44,288 nucleotides of DNA from Hyphomicrobiales bacterium (GTDB lineage: Bacteria > Pseudomonadota > Alphaproteobacteria > Rhizobiales > Rhizobiaceae): NCBI GenBank assembly GCA_900470805.1, contig UCCA01000008.1, forward strand, positions 158,823 to 203,110. Reading direction: 5' to 3'. The position numbers and the translations under genes were made by a program. The notes under the pieces are model-generated. The model did no database searches. It saw only the letters and a list, made by a program, of their open reading frames with translations, and had not been told where the DNA came from. Position 1 is the stretch's first letter. Each line of letters begins with the position of its first letter. Of the stretch, positions 1-6,023 are shown in pieces.

Positions 1-52
1 GAGGGGGAGATGTCCGGCAGGGCAGAGGGGGGTGGCCCCGGGCTCCAAGCCT

Positions 53-949
53 CTAATGCTCATAGCTATGCCCCGCTCTCAGCCCCTCGCGCACGCGATG
101 GGCGATCTCCAGGAACTCCGGCGTCTCGCGGATGTCGAGCGGGCGTTCCCTCGGCAGCGGCGAGTCGATGATATCCGTGACGCGGCCGGGGCGGGGGGAC
201 ATGACGACGATCTTGGTGGAGAGGTAGACGGCCTCCGGGATCGAATGGGTGACGAAGCAGATGGTCTTGTTCGTGCGCGACCAGAGCTTCAGCAGTTCCT
301 CGTTCAGGTGGTCGCGGACGATTTCGTCCAGCGCGCCGAATGGTTCGTCCATCAGCAGCAGGTCGGCGTCGAAGGCGAGCGCGCGGGCGATCGAGGCGCG
401 TTGCTGCATGCCGCCCGAGAGCTGCCATGGGAACTTCTTCTCGAAGCCGGTGAGGCCGACGAGATCGAGCGCCTCGGCGATGCGCTTGCGGCGATCGTCT
501 GCCGCGTAGTTCATGATCTCCAGCGGCAGGGAGATGTTCTTCTCGATGGTGCGCCAGGGGTACAATGCAGGTGCCTGGAAGACATAGCCGTAGGCGCGGG
601 CCTTGCGGGCATCCTCGGGCGTCATGCCGTTGACTGATATGTCGCCCGACGTCTTCTTCTCGAGATCGGCGATGACCCGCAGGAAGGTGGTCTTGCCGCA
701 GCCCGACGGGCCAATGAAGGATACGAAGTCGCCCTTCTTGACGTCGAGGTCGACATTGCTCAGCGCATGCACCGGCGCATCATTGGCCTGGTAGGTCAGG
801 CAGAGGTTCTTGGCGGATACGACGGAGGCAGCTTGCGTCAATGCGGATCGATCCTGTTTTCCCCGCGTGTCAGCGGATTGCGTGATATCATGGGGGGCGG
901 TTTTGGCCGCGCCGGAAAGCTTTGAGGAGGACGACGATGGATGCGACAT
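53..949 (-). CDS. ABC transporter ATP-binding protein (NitT/TauT type)
   Basis: Cytoplasmic ATPase of an importer of the nitrate/sulfonate/pyrimidine-precursor class. Visible motifs are Walker A GPSGCGKTT, signature LSGGMQQRAS, Walker B LLLMDEPFGALD and switch histidine FVTHS, in the order typical of this roughly 260-residue family. The product is 298 residues from ATG 949; the first 45 or so residues are Ser/Thr/Ala-rich and look non-homologous, so a start nearer the conserved core (from about residue 46) is possible. The chosen start overlaps the divergent cupin gene by 13 bp. No permease or binding protein is inside the window; they would lie to the left. Its position beyond the dihydropyrimidinase operon suggests uptake of pyrimidines or related N-carbamoyl compounds, but that is inference. 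Confidence 0.88.
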   Translation of the reverse strand: MSHPSSSSSKLSGAAKTAPHDITQSADTRGKQDRSALTQAASVVSAKNLCLTYQANDAPVHALSNVDLDVKKGDFVSFIGPSGCGKTTFLRVIADLEKKTSGDISVNGMTPEDARKARAYGYVFQAPALYPWRTIEKNISLPLEIMNYAADDRRKRIAEALDLVGLTGFEKKFPWQLSGGMQQRASIARALAFDADLLLMDEPFGALDEIVRDHLNEELLKLWSRTNKTICFVTHSIPEAVYLSTKIVVMSPRPGRVTDIIDSPLPRERPLDIRETPEFLEIAHRVREGLRAGHSYEH

Positions 950-1350
950 CAAAACCGACCTGCCATATCGTGCGCCCCGACCATTCCTACGACGGAAAGC
1001 AGGGGCTGAGCTATTTCCAGGGAATCGCCGCCGAAACGGTCGGCGCTAGGGGTATCTGCATGCATCTGCTCACCATTCCGCCCGGCGTGCGTGCCAAGGC
1101 GCATCTGCACGAGGCGCACGAGACGGCGATCTACATGCTGTCGGGCGAGGCGCACACCTGGTATGGCGACGACCTCGAACATCATGTCGTCGTTCATGCC
1201 GGCGAGCTGTTCTACATCCCGGCCGGCGTTCCGCACCTGCCGGCCAATCTCAGCAGCACACCCTGCACGGCGATCATCGCCCGCACCGATCCCAACGAGC
1301 AGGAGAGCGTCGTGCTGCTGCCCGAACTGGACAAGGTCGTGCCGGTCTGA
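937..1350 (+). CDS. Single-domain cupin protein
   Basis: A 137-residue cupin. Motif 1 (G-x5-HLH-x4-E-x6-G) is seen as GVRAKAHLHEAHE followed by YMLSG, and motif 2 as GELFYIPAGVPHLPAN, giving the usual His/His/Glu/His metal site of a small beta-barrel. No other domain is present, so it is either a small metalloenzyme (isomerase or dioxygenase-like) or a ligand-binding protein; the substrate cannot be read. ATG 937 is preceded by GAGGAGG at 924-930, an ideal ribosome site that fixes the start. It ends 2 bp from the convergent secreted-protein gene and starts inside the divergent ABC ATPase start region. A role in pyrimidine or N-carbamoyl amino acid use is only suggested by the neighbours. Confidence 0.85.
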   Translation: MDATSKPTCHIVRPDHSYDGKQGLSYFQGIAAETVGARGICMHLLTIPPGVRAKAHLHEAHETAIYMLSGEAHTWYGDDLEHHVVVHAGELFYIPAGVPHLPANLSSTPCTAIIARTDPNEQESVVLLPELDKVVPV

Positions 1351-1352
1351 GG

Positions 1353-1730
1353 TCATTTGCATAGCGGCAGCGGACCCCATTTGATGGTTGCGTCGGAGGT
1401 GAAGCCGATGGTGTAGCCTTTCGGGCCATAGGTAATCTTTGCCGTGTCCTCGCTGGCTGCTTCCTCGCCTTCGGCCTCGCAGGAGACCTTGGCCGTGAAG
1501 GACTTGCCATCGGTCTTCAGCACCTTCTCGATGGTGCAGGCAGAGGCAGCCGTGGTGATCGCTTCCGATGTCAGCAGGAAGAAGTTTTCCGATCCGGTGG
1601 ATTCGCCCGACTTGGCATAGGCGCAGCCATCCTTGTTGCCGTAGCTGCCCTTGATCGGCAGCGTGTCGGCGGCGGCCGCCGATGTCAGCGCGGCCAAAGA
1701 TGCGAGTGTCAGAAACAGTCTCCCGCGCAT
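1353..1730 (-). CDS. Secreted hypothetical protein
   Basis: A 125-residue protein with a clear N-terminal signal peptide (MRGRLFLTLASLAALTSAAAA, cleavage near AAA-D). The mature part is small and has four cysteines able to form disulfides, the last at the C-terminus (PLCK). No family is recognised. An in-frame GTG at 1739 would overlap the dihydropyrimidinase stop codon as GTGA, whereas ATG 1730 lies 5 bp beyond it; the ATG fits the signal peptide better. It is the last gene of the leftward pyrimidine operon and is probably translated by coupling. The function is unknown; a periplasmic accessory role is possible. Confidence 0.75.
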   Translation of the reverse strand: MRGRLFLTLASLAALTSAAAADTLPIKGSYGNKDGCAYAKSGESTGSENFFLLTSEAITTAASACTIEKVLKTDGKSFTAKVSCEAEGEEAASEDTAKITYGPKGYTIGFTSDATIKWGPLPLCK

Positions 1731-1735
1731 CTCGA

Positions 1736-3190
1736 TCACACCCCGCTTGCCGGAATGCCGGAGCGCTCGACCTTGCGCGGCGCGGTGATTTCCTTCCAGG
1801 TGGAGAGCGCTTTGGAGACCGCCGTGACCGGCTCGCGCTTGACGAACTGGCCATGGCCCCCGCGTGTCTTCATCGTATCCTCCTCGACAACCACGACGCC
1901 GCGGCTCAGCGTGTAGCGCGGCAGGCCGGTCACTTGCTTGCCCTCGAAGACGTTGTAGTCGATGGCCGATTGCTGGGTCTTGGCCGAAATGGTCTTCGAG
2001 CGCTTCGGATCCCAGACGACGAGATCGGCATCGGCACCCACGAGAATGGCGCCCTTGCGGGGGTAGATGTTGAGAATCTTGGCGATGTTGGTTGACGTGA
2101 CGGCGACGAATTCATTCATCGTCAGGCGGCCGGTGTTGACGCCATGGGTCCAGAGCATCGGCAGGCGGTCCTGCAGGCCGCCGGTGCCGTTGGGGATCTT
2201 GGTGAAATCACCGAGGCCGAAGCGCTTCTGGTCGGTGGTGAAGGCGCAGTGGTCGGTGGCGACGACCTGCAGCGAGCCGGAGGCGAGGCCGGCCCAGAGG
2301 CTGTCCTGGTGCTGCTTGTTGCGGAAGGGAGGCGACATGACGCGGCGGGCGGCGTGGTCCCAGTCCTTGTCGAAATATTCGCTCTCGTCGAGCGTCAGGT
2401 GCTGGATCAGCGGCTCGCCATAGGCGCGGATGCCCTTCTGGCGGGCGCGGCGGATGGCTTCGTGGGCCTGTTCGCAGGAGGTGTGGACGATATAGACGGG
2501 GCAGCCGGCCATGTCGGCGATCATGATGGCGCGGTTGGTTGCCTCACCCTCGACTTCGGCGGGGCGGGAATAGGCGTGCGCCTCGGGGCCGTTGTTGCCT
2601 TCGGCGAGCAGCTTTGCCGACATCGAGGCAACGACGTCGCCATTTTCGGCATGCACCAGCGGCAGGGCGCCAAGTTCGGCGCAGCGCTGGAACGAGGCGA
2701 ACATTTCGTCGTCGTTCACCATCAGCGAGCCCTTGTAGGCCATGAAGTGCTTGAAGGTGTTGATGCCCTTGTCCTGAACGATGGTCTTCATCTCGTTGAA
2801 GACCTGCTCGCCCCACCAGGTGATCGCCATGTGGAAGGAGTAGTCGCAATTGGCGCGAGTGGATTTGTTGTCCCACATGGTGAGCGCTTCCAAGAGCGAC
2901 TGGCCCGGAGCGGGAAGGGCGAAATCGACCACCATCGTCGTGCCGCCGGCAAGCGCCGCGCGCGTGCCGCTGTCGAAATCGTCGGCGGAATAGGTGCCCA
3001 TGAACGGCATTTCGAGATGGGTGTGCGGGTCGATGCCGCCGGGCATGATGTAGCAGCCCGTGGCGTCCAACGTTTCGGTGCCGGAGAGATTGGGCCCGAT
3101 CTCGACGATCTTGCCGCCATCGACCTTGACGTCGGCCTTGTAGGTGAGGTCGGCGGTGACGACGGTGCCGTTCTTGATGACTGTGCTCAT
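1736..3190 (-). CDS. hydA: Dihydropyrimidinase (D-hydantoinase family)
   Basis: A 484-residue cyclic amidohydrolase that opens 5,6-dihydrouracil or dihydrothymine to the N-carbamoyl beta-amino acid, the second step of reductive pyrimidine degradation. The binuclear metal site is readable: H56-x-H58 in DPHTHLEMPF, the probable carboxylated Lys153 in FMAYKGS, H180 in LVHAENGD, a later His in VHTSCEQA, and the catalytic Asp in VVATDHCAF. Length and order match the family. ATG 3190 has AGGGAAC upstream. It lies in one leftward operon behind the Zn hydrolase (3812-5065) and two coiled-coil microproteins; preT-preA, which would supply its substrate, are at 24-27 kb. Hydantoins are an alternative substrate class, but the regulator and PreA/PreT context favours pyrimidines. 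Confidence 0.95.
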   Translation of the reverse strand: MSTVIKNGTVVTADLTYKADVKVDGGKIVEIGPNLSGTETLDATGCYIMPGGIDPHTHLEMPFMGTYSADDFDSGTRAALAGGTTMVVDFALPAPGQSLLEALTMWDNKSTRANCDYSFHMAITWWGEQVFNEMKTIVQDKGINTFKHFMAYKGSLMVNDDEMFASFQRCAELGALPLVHAENGDVVASMSAKLLAEGNNGPEAHAYSRPAEVEGEATNRAIMIADMAGCPVYIVHTSCEQAHEAIRRARQKGIRAYGEPLIQHLTLDESEYFDKDWDHAARRVMSPPFRNKQHQDSLWAGLASGSLQVVATDHCAFTTDQKRFGLGDFTKIPNGTGGLQDRLPMLWTHGVNTGRLTMNEFVAVTSTNIAKILNIYPRKGAILVGADADLVVWDPKRSKTISAKTQQSAIDYNVFEGKQVTGLPRYTLSRGVVVVEEDTMKTRGGHGQFVKREPVTAVSKALSTWKEITAPRKVERSGIPASGV

Positions 3191-3309
3191 TGGTCGGGTT
3201 CCCTGTTTTCTTTATGAGACGAGTTGTCGCTCACGGTGCCTATGCGCCGTGCCGAGCAGTCTTATGGGTATGAAATAGGCCTTCCGGATTACGCTTGTCG
3301 AAGGCTGGG

Positions 3310-3516
3310 TCAGGTCTCGACGAGGTCCAGCCTGCGCTCGACGCGCTCAAGGCGTTCATCGATGCGATCGACGCGCCGTGAGATGCTCGCATATTGCTGT
3401 CCGAGAAAGCCGAGCCGCTCCTTGGTTTCGAGATGGTACTGCGTGTGAACGCCGAGTGTTTCCTGGATCCGCTTGAGCGTCTCGTAGATAAGTTCGTTTG
3501 TGACCTTGTCTGACAT
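3310..3516 (-). CDS. Small coiled-coil protein 1
   Basis: A 68-residue, highly charged, probably all-helical protein with heptad-like spacing throughout its second half (residues about 35-68: ISRRVDRIDERLERVERR). There are no cysteines and no membrane segment. It is clearly paralogous to the protein at 3562-3759: both share the layout I-xETL or LRAI followed by LG-LxxQYAxIS-R-DR-DER-xR-E-RLDLVE. ATG 3516 has AAAGGGA upstream, so translation is likely. It sits between the Zn hydrolase and the dihydropyrimidinase in the same direction. The role is unknown; oligomerisation or scaffolding is the only structural inference. Confidence 0.72.
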   Translation of the reverse strand: MSDKVTNELIYETLKRIQETLGVHTQYHLETKERLGFLGQQYASISRRVDRIDERLERVERRLDLVET

Positions 3517-3561
3517 TGCTCAATCCCTTTGAAACGGAAGCATAGGCGACGCCGGTTGCCG

Positions 3562-3759
3562 TCAACTCTCCACGAGATCAAGCCGTTTTTCAATGCGTAG
3601 GACGCGTTCGTCGAGACGGTCAAGCCGCGTCGAGATAGTCGCATACTGATGTTCAAGTATGCCGAGCCGCTGCTTGACGACCTGCATGTCGTCGGCAAGC
3701 CGTTCGACCGTGCCGCGGATGGCACGCAAATGCTCCAGGATGAGGTTGTCAGTCGACAT
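3562..3759 (-). CDS. Small coiled-coil protein 2 (paralogue of the neighbour)
   Basis: A 65-residue helical protein, MSTDNLILEHLRAIRG at the N-terminus and RLDLVES at the C-terminus, with the same tail pattern (YATIS-R-DRLDERVLRIEKR) as the 68-residue protein 45 bp downstream. ATG 3759 has a strong GGAGG ribosome site 8 bp upstream. It starts 52 bp after the Zn hydrolase stop, so co-transcription is likely. The two copies look like a tandem duplication. Such short proteins occur widely in rhizobia as uncharacterised ORFs (general knowledge); nothing here shows a catalytic function. Confidence 0.72.
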   Translation of the reverse strand: MSTDNLILEHLRAIRGTVERLADDMQVVKQRLGILEHQYATISTRLDRLDERVLRIEKRLDLVES

Positions 3760-3811
3760 TCACCGGCCTCCGTTGGCGGCAACTCACCCCTGGAATATAG
3801 GCGTAATCCTC

Positions 3812-5065
3812 TCACGCCACAATCTCCGCCGTCTCCACCACCGCATGGAACAGCACGTCCGCGCCGGCCGCCGCCCACTCCTTTGAAATCTCTTCCGCCT
3901 CGTTGTGGCTCAATCCGCCGACGCAGGGGCACATGACCATGGTCGCGGGCGCCACCTTGGCGGCCCAGCAGGCGTCGTGGCCGGCGCCGGAGATGATGTT
4001 CATGTGGCTGTAGCCGAGGCGGTCGGCGGCGTTGCGGACGGAGTCGACCAGCTTGGGGTCAAAGGTGACGGGGTCGAAGTGGCCGACGGCCTCGACGGAG
4101 CAGCCGACGCCGAGGGTCGCGCAGATCGTTGCGGCCTCCGCCTCGATCTTGGCGCGCATGCGGTCGAGCTTGCCCTGGTCGGGGGTGCGGATGTCGACGG
4201 TGAAGACGACCTTGCCGGGGAGCACGTTGCGGGAATTCGGCGAGAAGAAGACCTGGCCGACACCGCCGACGGCGCCCGGCTGGTTTTCCATGGCGACGCC
4301 CTGGACCATCTCGATGATCCGCGACATGGCGAGACCGGCGTTGACGCGCAGGTCCATCGGCGTTGAGCCGGTGTGGGCCTCGCGGCCGGTCAGCGTGAAT
4401 TCCAGCCACCAGAGGCCCTGGCAGTGGGTGACGACGCCGATCTGTCTGTTTTCGGCCTCGAGGATCGGGCCCTGCTCGATGTGGTATTCGAAGTAGGCGT
4501 GCATCTTGCGGGCGCCGACCTCTTCCTCGCCCAGCCAGCCGATACGCTTCAACTCGTCGCCGTAGCTCTTGCCCTCGGGATCCTTGCGGTCATAGGCATA
4601 ATCGAGAGAAAGGGCGCCGGCGAAGACGCCGGAGGCGAGCATGGCGGGGGCGAAGCGGGCGCCTTCCTCGTTGGCCCAGTTGGTGACGACAATCGGATGC
4701 TTGGTCCTGATCCCGAGGTCGTTCATGGTGCGCACGACTTCGAGCGCCGCCAGCACGCCGAGCACGCCATCATACTTGCCGCCGGTGGGCTGGGTATCGA
4801 GATGCGAGCCGACATAGACGGGAAGCGCATCGGGATCGGTGCCGGGGCGGGTCGCGAACATCGTGCCCATCTTGTCGACGCCCATCGTCATGCCAGCGGC
4901 ATCACACCATGTCTTGAAGAGGCTGCGGCCCTCGGCGTCGGCGTCGGTCAGCGTCTGGCGGTTGTTGCCGCCCGCAATCCCGGGGCCGATCTTCGCCATG
5001 TCCATGAGACTGTCCCATAGACGGTCCCCGTTGACGCGCATGTTCTCGCCTGGTGCTGCCACCAT
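3812..5065 (-). CDS. Zn-dependent hydrolase (beta-ureidopropionase / N-carbamoyl amino acid amidohydrolase)
   Basis: A 417-residue M20-type metal hydrolase of the hydantoinase/carbamoylase group, which removes the carbamoyl group to give beta-alanine (or an amino acid), CO2 and ammonia. Visible metal ligands are H88 in GSHLDTQP, D99 in KYDGVLGV, the Glu pair in NEEGARF, His in EYHIEQGP and a C-terminal His in GLSHNEAEE. ATG 5065 is chosen because GAGGAAT lies 7 bp upstream; an upstream in-frame GTG at 5110 lacks such a site. It is the first gene of the leftward operon ending with the dihydropyrimidinase and faces the RutR-like gene across a 301-bp gap containing a RutR-like operator. This is the final step of the reductive pyrimidine pathway (called PydC or HyuC in related systems). 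Confidence 0.92.
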   Translation of the reverse strand: MVAAPGENMRVNGDRLWDSLMDMAKIGPGIAGGNNRQTLTDADAEGRSLFKTWCDAAGMTMGVDKMGTMFATRPGTDPDALPVYVGSHLDTQPTGGKYDGVLGVLAALEVVRTMNDLGIRTKHPIVVTNWANEEGARFAPAMLASGVFAGALSLDYAYDRKDPEGKSYGDELKRIGWLGEEEVGARKMHAYFEYHIEQGPILEAENRQIGVVTHCQGLWWLEFTLTGREAHTGSTPMDLRVNAGLAMSRIIEMVQGVAMENQPGAVGGVGQVFFSPNSRNVLPGKVVFTVDIRTPDQGKLDRMRAKIEAEAATICATLGVGCSVEAVGHFDPVTFDPKLVDSVRNAADRLGYSHMNIISGAGHDACWAAKVAPATMVMCPCVGGLSHNEAEEISKEWAAAGADVLFHAVVETAEIVA

Positions 5066-5206
5066 GTCCGTATTCCTCACCAGTTTATTCGCGATCCGCG
5101 CATGCCGCACGTCCGCTTGTTCCCTTGGTCAGTTTCGAGCGCTCTTGTTTGTTTTATTAGCGCTTGAAAATCGTCAGTTGCCTTTGTTTTGCTTCTGACG
5201 GATAAT

Positions 5207-5222
5207 TTGACCGACTGGTAAA
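5207..5222. promoter_or_regulatory. Candidate RutR operator
   Basis: The 16-mer TTGACCGACTGGTAAA matches the known RutR site TTGACCAnnTGGTCAA at 12 of its 14 fixed positions. It lies between the divergent Zn hydrolase gene (start 5065) and the rutR-like gene (start 5367), the expected place for a local regulator. The match is direct; binding is inference. The rest of the 301-bp gap is AT-rich and shows no other clear element. Confidence 0.6.
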
Positions 5223-5366
5223 CATTACAACTTCCGGCGTCGGGCTCAAGGCGAAAATAAGAAAAAATACAGACAAAATGAGGGGCATTTGCTCATTTTT
5301 TCGGCAAGTGCGATTGCCTGATAAAGTTGAGTAAAACAGTTGAATTTGAAAGAGAAAAAGTAAGAG

Positions 5367-6023
5367 ATGGCGATACCCAGAGCCGCGAAAACACAGCGCC
5401 GCACCCGTATTCAGGAAGAGAAGGAAGAACAGATCCTCGAAGCGGCGCTCGACGTGTTTTCGGTGAGCGGCTTCCGGGGCTCGACGATCGACCAGATCGC
5501 CGAAGTGGCGGGGATGTCGAAGCCGAATCTGCTCTATTATTTCCGCACCAAGGAGGCGATGCACCGGTCGCTGATCGACCGGGTGCTGTTCACCTGGCTT
5601 GAGCCGTTGCGCGCCTTCGACGCGCTCGGCAATCCGGAGAACGAGATCCGCAGCTATATCAGGCGCAAGTTGGAAATGGCGCGCGATTTTCCGCGCGAGA
5701 GCCGGCTGTTCGCCAACGAGGTGCTGCAGGGTGCGCCGCATATCGAAGACGAACTCAAGGGGCCGCTGAAGGAACTGGTCGATGAAAAGGCGGAGGTCAT
5801 CCGGGTCTGGGCCAAGGCGGGCAAGATCGCCAAATGCGATCCCTACCACCTGATCTTCTCAATCTGGTCGACCACGCAGCACTATGCCGACTTCGACGTT
5901 CAGGTGCGCGCGGTGCTCGGCCAGGGTCAGTCGGGAGAGGGGCGGTTCGAGGATGCGGCGCGCTTCCTCGAACAGCTGTTCATCGACGGTCTGCGCGTCC
6001 GCGCGGTGGAGCCGGCATCATGA
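5367..6023 (+). CDS. rutR: TetR-family regulator, RutR-like
   Basis: A 218-residue TetR regulator. The N-terminal helix-turn-helix is at about residues 22-70 (ILEAALDVFSVSGF, IDQIAEVAGMSKPNLLYYF), and the C-terminal part follows E. coli RutR closely: the blocks IRRKLEMARDFP, SRLFANEVLQGAP, LIFSIWSTTQHYADF and a late IDGLR align by eye to RutR equivalents. RutR binds uracil or thymine and controls pyrimidine genes, which matches the divergent pyrimidine operon and the operator at 5207. The last 6 bp overlap the 3' end of the convergent bacteriophytochrome gene. Control of preT-preA at 24-27 kb is also plausible. Confidence 0.88.
   Translation: MAIPRAAKTQRRTRIQEEKEEQILEAALDVFSVSGFRGSTIDQIAEVAGMSKPNLLYYFRTKEAMHRSLIDRVLFTWLEPLRAFDALGNPENEIRSYIRRKLEMARDFPRESRLFANEVLQGAPHIEDELKGPLKELVDEKAEVIRVWAKAGKIAKCDPYHLIFSIWSTTQHYADFDVQVRAVLGQGQSGEGRFEDAARFLEQLFIDGLRVRAVEPAS

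Noticed and set aside
32..637. Long plus-strand frame opposite the ABC ATPase
   Set aside because: It is antisense to a gene with all ABC motifs and has no domain; a GC-rich shadow frame.
949..1854. 301-codon minus frame across cupin and secreted-protein genes
   Set aside because: Ser/Arg/Gly-rich shadow that crosses two supported genes on different strands.
2144..3217. 357-codon plus-strand frame opposite the dihydropyrimidinase
   Set aside because: Low-complexity Val/Gly/Ala/Asp composition mirrors the real gene on the other strand.
3240..3932. 230-codon minus-strand frame across the two coiled-coil genes
   Set aside because: It spans two genes with own ribosome sites in another frame and has no domain.
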